Source: Chloroflexota bacterium
GTDB taxonomy: Bacteria; Chloroflexota; Dormibacteria; Aeolococcales; Aeolococcaceae
Direction: 5' to 3'
Length of the DNA stretch: 13,942 nt
NCBI GenBank assembly: GCA_003491925.1
Contig: DNAU01000263.1
Coordinates: 1-13,942 of the forward strand
Shown: positions 7,534 to 13,677 of the stretch, piece after piece
Numbering within the stretch: the stretch's first letter is position 1
Layout of the letters: each line of letters opens with the position of its first letter
Made by a program: the position numbers and the translations under genes
The notes under the pieces: generated by a model
Database searches by the model: none
The model's input: only the letters and a program-made list of their open reading frames with translations
What the model was told of the DNA's origin: nothing

Positions 7534-8162
7534 GCCGGGGACTCCCCACCGCCGTCGAGACCGCCGCCGAGCGGCCGCGGCTCTCCAGCCCGCCGGGGCG
7601 TCTCATCGTCCTCTCCGGGCCCAGCGGGGTGGGCAAGGACACGGTTCTCCAGGAGCTCTTCCGGATCGCCCCGTCGCTCCACTACTCGGTCTCCTACACC
7701 ACCCGGCCGCCGCGGCCCGGGGAGGTGGACGGGGTCGCGTACTCGTTCGTCGACGAGGCCGGCTTCCAGGCTCTGCGGGACCGCCACGAGCTGCTCGAAT
7801 ACGCCTGGGTCCACGGTCACTGGTACGGGACCGGCGAGGCGAGGGTGAGGGCCAGCCTGGAGCGGGGCGAGGACATCGTCCTCAAGATCGACGTCCAGGG
7901 AGCGGCCTGGATCCGCCCGCGGGTGGAGGGGGCGATCTTCATCTTTCTGCTGCCCCCGAGCCCGGAGGAGCTGCGCCGGCGATTGACCGAGCGGGCCACC
8001 GAGTCCGCCGACAGCCTCGAGCTGCGCTGGGAGAATGCGCGCAAGGAGATGGCCGACCAGGACCAGTACGACTACCGGGTCGTCAATGACGACGTCCACC
8101 GCGCTGCGCGCGAGATCCTCGAGATCATCGAGCGGAGCCGGCCGCGGGCGGCGGACCAGTGA
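7530..8162 (+). CDS. gmk: Guanylate kinase
   Basis: Cytosolic enzyme that phosphorylates GMP to GDP with ATP, needed for GTP and dGTP supply. The P-loop is GPSGVGKDT at residues 30-38; Asp37 stands where Gly, Ser or Thr is more common, a form I recall from some Chloroflexota-like sequences. GMP-binding features follow: YSVSYTTRPPRPGEVDGVAYSF, LLEYAWVHGHWYGT and LKIDVQGA. The lid region has RLTERATES, and the C-terminus shows DYRVVNDDVHRA. The 210 residues include about 20 disordered N-terminal ones. GTG 7530 overlaps the stop of the upstream gene (GTGA) and has GAGGGG 6 bases before it. The stop overlaps the possible GTG 8159/ATG 8162 starts of coaC. There is no rpoZ between gmk and coaC, although that is the common arrangement. 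Confidence 0.96.
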   Translation: MSRGLPTAVETAAERPRLSSPPGRLIVLSGPSGVGKDTVLQELFRIAPSLHYSVSYTTRPPRPGEVDGVAYSFVDEAGFQALRDRHELLEYAWVHGHWYGTGEARVRASLERGEDIVLKIDVQGAAWIRPRVEGAIFIFLLPPSPEELRRRLTERATESADSLELRWENARKEMADQDQYDYRVVNDDVHRAAREILEIIERSRPRAADQ

Positions 8163-8164
8163 TG

Positions 8165-8170
8165 GGAGGT
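8165..8170 (+). promoter_or_regulatory. Strong Shine-Dalgarno that fixes the coaC start at GTG 8177
   Basis: GGAGGT (in GGGAGGTGAG) lies 6 bases before GTG 8177. It is placed inside the coding sequence if GTG 8159 or ATG 8162 were used, so 8177 is the best start. Confidence 0.65.
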
Positions 8171-8176
8171 GAGCGG

Positions 8177-8851
8177 GTGGCAGAGCTGGAGGGCCGGCGG
8201 GCCCTGATCTACGTGGGCGGCAGCATCGCCGCCGTCAAGGCGGGCGAGGTCATCACCCTGCTGCGCCGCCGGGGCGCCGAGACCCGGGTGGCGATGACCG
8301 CGTCGGCCACCCGCTTCATCACCCCGCTCTCGCTGCAGAGCCTCTCCGGCCACCCCGTTGTCAGCGACCTCTTCCACGAGGCCGGCGGGCGACGGCCGGG
8401 AGGTCGAGGTGCCACCTCCGCCGAGGGCGGGGAGGCGGCTCACGGCATGGAGCATCTCACCCTCTCCGCCTGGGCCGAGCTGCAGCTCGCGGTGGCCGCC
8501 TCCGCCAACCTCATCGCCCGGCTCGCCCTCGGCTTGGCCGACGATGCGGTGACCGCCACCGCCCTCGCCTGCCGGGCGCCGCTCGTGATCGCGGCGGCGA
8601 TGGAGACGGCGATGTGGGAGCATCCCGCGACCCAGGGACACGTCGAGACCCTGCGCGGGCGGGGCGTGACCTTCGTCGGGCCGGTCGCCGGGCGGCTGGC
8701 CAGCGGCCAGGAGGGGATCGGCCGGATGGCGGAACCCGCCGAGATCGTCGAGGTCGTGGCCGGGCTGCTGCAGGCCGCCGCGGAGCCGCCCCCGGCCATC
8801 GCGGACCTCCCGTCGGGGCTGCTCGGCTACTCGGACGCCGGCGGTGCGTAG
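8177..8851 (+). CDS. coaC: Phosphopantothenoylcysteine decarboxylase (CoaC half of CoaBC)
   Basis: HFCD-family flavoprotein that decarboxylates 4'-phosphopantothenoyl-cysteine to 4'-phosphopantetheine in CoA synthesis. Visible: the FMN-binding GGSIAAVKAGEVITLLRRRG (14-33), MTASATRFITPLSLQSLSGHP (40-60), the active-site His in HLTLSAWAEL (H93), and NLIARLALGLADDAVT (111-126). The substrate-recognition motif, classically PxMNxxMW, reads AAMETAMW (140-147), with Glu143 in place of Asn. The conserved Cys of the ACGD-type clamp is Ser176 (LASGQEGIGRM). Residues 68-91 are a Gly-rich insertion. The C-terminal 20 residues are the linker that normally leads into CoaB. The protein has 224 residues from GTG 8177. 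CoaB follows in the same frame after one TAG and five codons. Identity as a CoaC homologue is secure; full activity is inferred, given the substitutions. Confidence 0.9.
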   Translation: MAELEGRRALIYVGGSIAAVKAGEVITLLRRRGAETRVAMTASATRFITPLSLQSLSGHPVVSDLFHEAGGRRPGGRGATSAEGGEAAHGMEHLTLSAWAELQLAVAASANLIARLALGLADDAVTATALACRAPLVIAAAMETAMWEHPATQGHVETLRGRGVTFVGPVAGRLASGQEGIGRMAEPAEIVEVVAGLLQAAAEPPPAIADLPSGLLGYSDAGGA

Positions 8852-8866
8852 CCAGGCCCCGACCAG

Positions 8867-8908
8867 ATGACCGAAGCCGGATCCGCCCTCGTGACCGCAG
8901 CCGGATCC
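8867..8908 (+). repeat. Imperfect 24-bp-spaced direct repeat duplicating the coaB start
   Basis: ATGACCGAAGCCGGATCC (8867-8884) and GTGACCGCAGCCGGATCC (8891-8908) match at 16 of 18 positions and are 24 bases apart, so the duplication keeps frame and produces two tandem start-like codons (MTEAGS and VTAAGS). Confidence 0.75.
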
Positions 8909-9583
8909 CATCCCCTGCCGCTTCGGGGTCGCCGGGTGGTGGTCACCGCGGGGGGGACGCGCGAACCCATCGATCCGGTCCGGTTCCTCGGCAACCGCTC
9001 GAGCGGCAAGATGGGCAACGCCCTGGCCGCCGCCTGCCGCGAGGCGGGGGCCGAGGTGGAGCTGATCACCGCCGCGTCGCCTCCGGCGGCCGCGTCCGGG
9101 GTCGCGGTCACCCCCGTGGAGACCGCGGCCGAGATGCAGGTCGCGGTGTGGGCCGCGCTGGAGCGCGCCGACATCCTGCTGATGGCGGCGGCGGTCGCCG
9201 ACTACCGCCCCCGCGAGCCGGCCGACCGCAAGCTCAAGAAGACGGGCGGCGAGATGACCATGGTGCTGGCGCCCACCGTCGACATCCTGGAGTCCATTCG
9301 GGCCCATCCCCGCCGCCAGAGTGTCCTGGTGGTCGGCTTCGCCGCCGAGACCGACGACCTGCTCGGCAACGCCGCCGAGAAGCTGCGCCGCAAGGGCCTC
9401 GACCTCATCGTCCTCAACGACGTCGGCGCCCCGGGGGTGGGGATGGGGGCGGACGACAACGCCGTCACCGTCCTCGACCAGGGCGGCGTTGTGCTCACCG
9501 TCGATCGCTCCCCCAAGCTCGAGGTGGCCCGGCGCCTGGTCGCCCTCGTCGGCGAACGGCTGGCGCGCCGTGCTCGGGCCTGA
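8867..9583 (+). CDS. coaB: Phosphopantothenate-cysteine ligase (CoaB half of CoaBC)
   Basis: Joins 4'-phosphopantothenate and cysteine, using CTP in most bacteria. Visible: VVVTAGGTREPIDPVRFLGNRSSGKMG (24-50), which is the nucleotide-binding loop with the family's NRSSGKMG; MAAAVADYRP (106-115); the catalytic-type KLKK (122-125); VVGFAAET (155-162); and VLNDVGAPGVGMGADDNAVTVLD (182-204). At 238 residues it is a complete synthetase domain without the decarboxylase part. ATG 8867 has no clear Shine-Dalgarno; GTG 8891 is an alternative within a direct repeat. The sequence is of the fused bacterial CoaBC type, not obviously a stand-alone type. It lies in the same frame as coaC, separated by TAG and five codons, so expression may depend on reinitiation or, less likely, readthrough. 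Ends 29 bases from the convergent lipoprotein gene. Confidence 0.93.
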   Translation: MTEAGSALVTAAGSHPLPLRGRRVVVTAGGTREPIDPVRFLGNRSSGKMGNALAAACREAGAEVELITAASPPAAASGVAVTPVETAAEMQVAVWAALERADILLMAAAVADYRPREPADRKLKKTGGEMTMVLAPTVDILESIRAHPRRQSVLVVGFAAETDDLLGNAAEKLRRKGLDLIVLNDVGAPGVGMGADDNAVTVLDQGGVVLTVDRSPKLEVARRLVALVGERLARRARA

Positions 9584-9602
9584 CCCAGCCGGGGCTGTGG
9601 GT
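9583..9602. terminator. Candidate hairpin between convergent coaB and lipoprotein genes
   Basis: ACCCAGC, loop CGGG, GCTGTGGGT forms an imperfect stem-loop with a two-base bulge in the 29-base gap between convergent genes. There is no T-tract. Position fits a bidirectional terminator; structure is only moderate. Confidence 0.3.
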
Positions 9603-9612
9603 GCGCCTGCGG

Positions 9613-10599
9613 CTACGCCGTCACCTCGGCGGGCGCTGCCGGGCTGCGCCGCCGGCGTCGCCACACCGTCCAACCGATGAGCAGCAGGATCAGCGCTGGG
9701 ATCGCGGTCACCAGGATCTCCACGGCCACGGCGGCGATCTCGAGCAGATTGTTCCAGCCCTTCGATACCCCGCCGCTCACCGAGGGCCCGGTGGCGGCCG
9801 TCACCGTGACCGCCCCGCGCTCGGTGAGTCGCACCGTGGCCGTCGCGTAGGTCACCGCCTGGTCGAGGGTGGTGAGCTGCCCCTGGTCGGTGTCGATCGA
9901 GGTCTCCACGTCCTCGATCTGCTGCTCCAGGGTGGTGATGTCGTCGAGGGACGTGGCCTTGGCGAGCAGGCCCTGGAGAGCGGTGAGATGCGCCTGCGCG
10001 GAGGTCAGGCGCGCGTTGAGATCGACGATGTCGGAGGTGTCGTCGACGCTCGAGAAGTCGATCGAGGAGGCCGTGAAGTCGGAGGGCAGGCTGTTGAGCA
10101 GGCTGGCCATCTGGGCGGTGGGGATGGCCAGGGTCACCGCCCCGCTGACGATCCGCCCCTTCGAGTTCGGTGAGGTCGCCGAGCTCACCACGTACCCGCC
10201 CAGGGCGACGGCATCGGCGATGACGGTGTCGAAGGAGGCGAGGAAGCTCCCCGCCGGCACCGTGTAGGCCGCGATCACCGAGCGGGCCACGTCGCTCCCC
10301 GGCGTGCCCACCACGATGTCGCCTGCGGAGCTGGTCGAGGTCAGGGCCGGGGCGGCCGCCGACGACCCGCCTGCGGAAGTGGCCGACCTGCTGCTCGAGC
10401 CACCCGAGCCGGAGGCGGTTCCGGTGGAGGCCCCGATGCCGGAGCCGGCCGGGACCGTTGCCTCGGGGGCGTTGACCGCGCCGCCGAACTCGCCAACGCC
10501 GTGGGCGGCCGGAGCGCTGCTCGCTGCCGATCCGCAGCCAGCCACGACCGCCAGACCGCCGACGGCCAGGATGCTCAACAGGATCCGTGGCGTGTTCAT
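9613..10599 (-). CDS. DUF4349-type membrane-anchored lipoprotein
   Basis: A 328-residue exported protein. The N-terminus is a lipoprotein signal peptide: Arg5, a hydrophobic stretch, then lipobox VAGC with the lipidated Cys at 22. Residues 23-95 form a Ser/Gly/Ala-rich linker. Residues about 105-265 resemble DUF4349: a VIAAYTVPAGSFLASFDTVIADAVALGGYV strand-helix unit, a SGAVTLAIPTAQMASLLNSL unit, a coiled-coil-like helical pair (about 193-250, rich in LTALQ and LEQQIEDVE), and ATATVRLTERG. A membrane helix (about 286-313) ends in WRRRRR, so the protein would be anchored at both ends with the domain outside the cell. Function is unknown. AGGTG lies 6 bases before the ATG. It is convergent with coaB and divergent from priA, so it interrupts the coaBC-priA order on the opposite strand. 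LspA in this window would process it. Confidence 0.85.
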   Translation of the reverse strand: MNTPRILLSILAVGGLAVVAGCGSAASSAPAAHGVGEFGGAVNAPEATVPAGSGIGASTGTASGSGGSSSRSATSAGGSSAAAPALTSTSSAGDIVVGTPGSDVARSVIAAYTVPAGSFLASFDTVIADAVALGGYVVSSATSPNSKGRIVSGAVTLAIPTAQMASLLNSLPSDFTASSIDFSSVDDTSDIVDLNARLTSAQAHLTALQGLLAKATSLDDITTLEQQIEDVETSIDTDQGQLTTLDQAVTYATATVRLTERGAVTVTAATGPSVSGGVSKGWNNLLEIAAVAVEILVTAIPALILLLIGWTVWRRRRRSPAAPAEVTA

Positions 10600-10604
10600 G
10601 GGAC

Positions 10605-10609
10605 ACCTC
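10605..10609 (-). promoter_or_regulatory. Shine-Dalgarno of the DUF4349-type lipoprotein gene
   Basis: On the minus strand GCGAGGTGTCCC directly precedes the ATG at 10599; the AGGTG core leaves about 5-6 bases of spacing. This supports the start that places the lipobox Cys at residue 22. Confidence 0.55.
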
Positions 10610-10700
10610 GCTCAGTGGGCATGCACGCCTATGACGCCGGGCCGCCTCCCGCGGTTCCCGGGGTGGCTCGGGCCAGCTTCGCCCGCCCACCCGGGGCGCG

Positions 10701-10706
10701 CATCAT
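10701..10706 (+). promoter_or_regulatory. Candidate -10 element for leaderless priA mRNA
   Basis: CATCAT matches TATAAT at four of six positions and ends 8 bases before GTG 10715. No Shine-Dalgarno is present. The 115-base region between the divergent lipoprotein and priA genes would hold both promoters; no clear -35 was seen. Confidence 0.3.
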
Positions 10707-10714
10707 GCTGGCCA

Positions 10715-12724
10715 GTGACCGCACCGGTGTTCGTCTCGGTCGTGCCCGACACCCGGGGGATGCTGCCCCAGGAGCGGTATACGTACAGCGTCCCCGAGGA
10801 CCTGCTCGGGAGGATTCGACCGGGGGTGCGGGTCCAGGTCCCCTTCGGGGCCCGCTCCCTGCCCGGCCTCGTGGTCGCGCTCCTGGACCAATCCGACCAC
10901 GCCGACGCCCGTCCGATCTCTGCGGTCCTGGACGAGGAGCCGCTCCTCTCCGAGGCCATGGTCGGGCTCGCCGGGTGGATAGCCGACCGCTACTGCGCGC
11001 CGCTGCCCGAGGTCATCAAGGCGATGGTGCCCAAGGGTGCTCGCACCGCCGGGCCGGCGACCGGGAGGCGGCGTGGGCCGCGCACGACCTCCGCCGCCAT
11101 CACGGCCGCGCGGGCCGAGGGCACGGCCCTTCAGCCGCCCGACCTGACCGAGGCGCAGCGGCAGGCCGCCGCCCCGCTCCTGGAGGCGATCGCGGCTGGG
11201 ACGAACCGCGCGGTGCTGCTCCACGGGGTCACCGGGAGTGGCAAGACCGAGGTCTACCTGGCCGCCATCGACGCCGCCCTGGCCCTCGGCCGCCAGGCGA
11301 TCTGCCTGGTCCCCGAGATCGCCCTGACCCCCCAGATGATCCGCCGCTTCGCCGCCCGCTTCCCCGGGCGGCTGGCGGTCAGCCACTCCGGCCTCACCGA
11401 TGCGGAGCGCGCGGTCGAATGGCGCCGGGCCCGCCTCGGCGAGATCGACGTGGTGGTCGGCTCGCGCAGCGCGATCTTCGCCCCCCTGCCCCGGCTGGGG
11501 GTGGTGGTGGTCGACGAGGAGGACGCCTCCGCCTACAAGCAGGACCGGGTGCCCCGCTACCACGCCGTCGACGTGGCCCTCGAGCTGGGACGGCGGGCCG
11601 GGGTTCCGGTGGTGCTGGGCAGCGCCACCCCCCGGGTGGAGACCTACTACCGAGCCCACACCGGTGGCCTGGTGCTGACCACCCTCCCGGAGCGGATCAC
11701 CGGCCGGGAGCTCCCCTCCATCGAGGTGGTCGACCTCCGCGAGGAGCTGCGCGCCGGCAATCGAAGCCCGCTCTCCCAGGCTCTGGAGCGTGCTCTGGAG
11801 CGGAGCCGGACCGAGGGCGGCCAGTCGATCCTCTACCTCAACCGGCGGGGCACCGCCACCGTCGTTCTCTGCCGCGGGTGCGGTGAGCCGCTCGGCTGCC
11901 CGCACTGCAGCGTGGCTCTCGTGTACCACGCCGGCCGGGGTCGCTGCGACTGCCACTACTGCGGGTCCTCGCGACCCCTCCCGGATCGCTGCCCCGGCTG
12001 CGGCTCGGCCGCCATCCGAGGCCTGGGGATGGGCACCGAGCGGCTGGAGGCGGAGGTCGCCGCCCGCTTCCCCGGGCTCCGCCTGCTCCGGATGGACCGC
12101 GACACCGTCCAGCGGCGGGATGCCTACTTCGAGATCTACGAGCGCTTCCGGGCCGGCGAGGCGGACTGCCTGATCGGCACCCAGATGGTCGCCAAGGGGT
12201 GGGACCTGGGAAGGGTGCGCCTGGTCGGGATCGTCAACGCCGACACCTCGCTCCACTTCCCCGACTACCGGAGCGGCGAGGTCACCTTCTCCCTGATCAC
12301 CCAGGTGGCGGGTCGGGCCGGACGCGGCGATGAGCCGGCGCGGGTGATCCTCCAGACCTACAGTCCGGACCACTACGCGGTCCGCCACGCGGTGACCCAC
12401 GACTACCGCGGCTTCGCCCACGACGAGATCCGGGTGCGGCGCACCCACCGCTTCCCTCCCTACACACGCCTGGTCACCTGCACCGTCAGCCACGCCGAGG
12501 ACGGGGCGGCGGAGGCCGCCGCACAGCAGTCCGTGGAACGCCTCTCTGGTATTCTCGGCTCGGGTGCCGGGCTCGACGTCCTCGGTCCGAGCCCCGCCTT
12601 CCTGCACCGCCTCCGCGGCCAGTACCGCTGGCAGCTGACGGTGCGGGGGGAGGAGATAGAGAGGGCGCTTCCCCATCTGCCCCGGGGTCGGGGCTGGAGC
12701 ATCGACGTCGACCCGGTCATGTGA
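10715..12724 (+). CDS. priA: Primosomal replication-restart helicase PriA
   Basis: A 3'-to-5' SF2 DNA helicase that reloads the replisome at stalled forks. From GTG 10715 it has 669 residues. The N-terminal 3'-end-binding domain (1-105) starts VFVSVVPDTRGMLPQERYTYSVP. The helicase core has Walker A GVTGSGKT (171-178), LVPEIALTPQM (198-208), a Walker B reading DEED (267-270) where PriA usually has DEEH, YKQDRVPRYH, and LGSATP. Eight zinc-binding Cys are present (386, 389, 395, 398, 413, 416, 426, 429). GMGTERLE, GTQMVAKGWD and QVAGRAGR complete the second lobe, followed by the C-terminal FPPYTRL domain. The frame extends upstream to 10304, but that part is antisense to the lipoprotein. All ATP-binding motifs are intact. 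def starts 22 bases downstream, so the two are probably co-transcribed. Confidence 0.95.
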   Translation: MTAPVFVSVVPDTRGMLPQERYTYSVPEDLLGRIRPGVRVQVPFGARSLPGLVVALLDQSDHADARPISAVLDEEPLLSEAMVGLAGWIADRYCAPLPEVIKAMVPKGARTAGPATGRRRGPRTTSAAITAARAEGTALQPPDLTEAQRQAAAPLLEAIAAGTNRAVLLHGVTGSGKTEVYLAAIDAALALGRQAICLVPEIALTPQMIRRFAARFPGRLAVSHSGLTDAERAVEWRRARLGEIDVVVGSRSAIFAPLPRLGVVVVDEEDASAYKQDRVPRYHAVDVALELGRRAGVPVVLGSATPRVETYYRAHTGGLVLTTLPERITGRELPSIEVVDLREELRAGNRSPLSQALERALERSRTEGGQSILYLNRRGTATVVLCRGCGEPLGCPHCSVALVYHAGRGRCDCHYCGSSRPLPDRCPGCGSAAIRGLGMGTERLEAEVAARFPGLRLLRMDRDTVQRRDAYFEIYERFRAGEADCLIGTQMVAKGWDLGRVRLVGIVNADTSLHFPDYRSGEVTFSLITQVAGRAGRGDEPARVILQTYSPDHYAVRHAVTHDYRGFAHDEIRVRRTHRFPPYTRLVTCTVSHAEDGAAEAAAQQSVERLSGILGSGAGLDVLGPSPAFLHRLRGQYRWQLTVRGEEIERALPHLPRGRGWSIDVDPVM

Positions 12725-12746
12725 CCGCCCAGAGAGAGCCAACCGG

Positions 12747-13268
12747 ATGACCCTCCTCCACATCGTCACCGTCGCCGAGGACAACCCCGTCCTCCGCCGC
12801 AAAGCGCCCCGGGTCGGCCGGGTCGACGACTCGATCCGCCGCCTGATGGACGACATGATGGAGACGATGGTCGCCGCCCCCGGGGTGGGACTGGCTGCAC
12901 CCCAGGTCGACGTCTCGCTGCGGGTCATCACCCTCAAGGTCGACAACCAGCTCTTCCACCTGGCGAACCCCGAGATCATCAGGGCCGAGGGTGAGCAGAT
13001 CGCCTACGAGGGCTGCCTCTCCATCCCGGGGATGGTGGGCGAGGTGGCGCGGGCCGAGAAGGTCGTCTGCAAGGCGCTCAACCGCCACGGCAAGCAGGTC
13101 CGGATCAAGGGCAACGGCCTCCTCGCCCGGGCCATCCAGCACGAGATCGACCACCTGGACGGGATCCTCTTCACCGACCGGCTCACCGACCCGAGCACCC
13201 TGCGCCGGGTGGACGAGCTGGGCGACGAGGAGGGCGCCAAAGTCGAGGGTGAGGCCGTCACCGTCTGA
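12747..13268 (+). CDS. def: Peptide deformylase
   Basis: A metallohydrolase that removes the formyl group from the N-terminal Met of nascent proteins, usually with Fe2+. All three family motifs are intact: GVGLAAPQ (46-53), EGCLS with the metal-binding Cys90 (88-92), and QHEIDH with metal ligands His132 and His136 and catalytic Glu133 (131-136). It has 173 residues, typical, with an acidic C-terminal tail (DELGDEEGAKVEGE). It lies 22 bases after the priA stop; only a purine-rich AGAGAGAG serves as a possible ribosome-binding site. Its functional partner fmt lies downstream, as in many bacteria, but is separated by a 409-base gap and appears to have its own promoter. Confidence 0.97.
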   Translation: MTLLHIVTVAEDNPVLRRKAPRVGRVDDSIRRLMDDMMETMVAAPGVGLAAPQVDVSLRVITLKVDNQLFHLANPEIIRAEGEQIAYEGCLSIPGMVGEVARAEKVVCKALNRHGKQVRIKGNGLLARAIQHEIDHLDGILFTDRLTDPSTLRRVDELGDEEGAKVEGEAVTV

Positions 13269-13452
13269 GCCGCGGAGCCGCGCCAGCCCTCGGGCCGAGC
13301 GCGCGGGCGGCCGATGCGCGGCTACACCTGCCTCGCCCCCGGCTGGCAGGCGGCGCCGGAGGTGGCGGGCGAGTGGGTGAGCCGCGCGCTGGCGTACACC
13401 TCAGGAATCCCTTCGAAGCTGAAGGCGCCGGCGCGGGGGCGCGGGGGGCCCG

Positions 13453-13468
13453 CCGGCTCAGGAGCCGG
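13453..13468. terminator. Perfect inverted repeat, possible terminator
   Basis: CCGGCT, loop CAGG, AGCCGG forms a 6-bp GC-only stem (extendable to 7 bp with a 2-base loop). It lies 184 bases after def and overlaps the stop codon of the minus-strand fragment. No T-tract follows on either strand, so terminator function is uncertain. Confidence 0.3.
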
Positions 13469-13556
13469 TGAGCGCGAGGAAGAGGCTGCCGCCAACCGCG
13501 TAGCAGCTGCCGGTTGACGGAGCGCAGGAGACGCCGTCGGCGGTCACAGCGGGCAT
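13458..13556 (-). pseudogene. Possible 3' remnant of a Cys-rich beta-propeller-repeat gene
   Basis: The minus-strand frame ending at 13458 encodes GVSCAPSTGSCYAVGGS about 10 residues before the stop. It resembles the repeat SCPS-x-(S/T)-x-C-x-AVG that recurs many times in secreted propeller-like proteins of Actinobacteria and Chloroflexota, with one extra Ala. Only a single copy is visible; the upstream frame continues open but shows no further repeats and runs antisense into fmt. Either a decayed gene end or chance similarity. The first Met in this fragment is at 13556; no Shine-Dalgarno was identified. Confidence 0.25.
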
Positions 13557-13664
13557 GGTGAACCCACACGGAGAGAGAGGCGGGCCAGGCTCGTTTCTGT
13601 TACTGCTGACACGGGGCGGCAGGGCCCGGGGATGGCCACGGACGCAGAGGCCAGCCAGCCTCGA

Positions 13665-13670
13665 TACTCT
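13665..13670 (+). promoter_or_regulatory. Candidate -10 element for leaderless fmt mRNA
   Basis: TACTCT (TANNNT) ends 7 bases before GTG 13678; the overlapping GATACT (13663-13668) is an equally good -10 reading, ending 9 bases before it. No Shine-Dalgarno is present between it and the start codon. No clear -35 is visible. Confidence 0.45.
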
Positions 13671-13677
13671 CCACAAC

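Larger units (their letters stand above)
13269..13677. other. 409-base gap between def and fmt without a confident gene
   Basis: The gap holds a perfect inverted repeat at 13453-13468, a short minus-strand open fragment that resembles a Cys-rich propeller repeat (13458-13556), a relatively AT-rich patch near 13590-13612 (TCGTTTCTGTTACTGC), and a -10-like element next to the fmt start. A plus-strand open frame at 13314-13517 (67 codons) has no recognisable domain, no Shine-Dalgarno and Ala/Gly/Arg-rich composition; I do not call it. Because def and fmt are usually adjacent, this gap looks like the scar of an insertion or a lost gene. Confidence 0.6.

Noticed and set aside
8852..8866. Selenocysteine or pyrrolysine readthrough of the coaC TAG
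   Set aside because: Selenocysteine uses TGA, and no pyrrolysine system is visible. The stop falls in a linker with no catalytic role, so split, plain readthrough or sequence error are simpler.
8072..10690. Minus-strand open frame of 872 codons
   Set aside because: It runs antisense across coaC, coaB and the lipoprotein gene in another frame; composition is Gly/Arg/His-rich with no domain pattern. Long antisense frames are expected at this GC content because stop codons are rare.
10304..10714. N-terminal extension of the priA frame
   Set aside because: It lies antisense to the lipoprotein gene and its promoter region; PriA homologues begin at about the GTG at 10715.
10703..12979. Minus-strand open frame of 758 codons antisense to priA and def
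   Set aside because: The plus strand encodes all PriA and Def motifs; the antisense product is low-complexity with no recognisable fold.
13314..13517. 67-codon plus-strand open frame between def and fmt
   Set aside because: No Shine-Dalgarno or close -10 element, no domain, biased Ala/Gly/Arg/Glu composition; overlaps the inverted repeat. Not supported as a gene.
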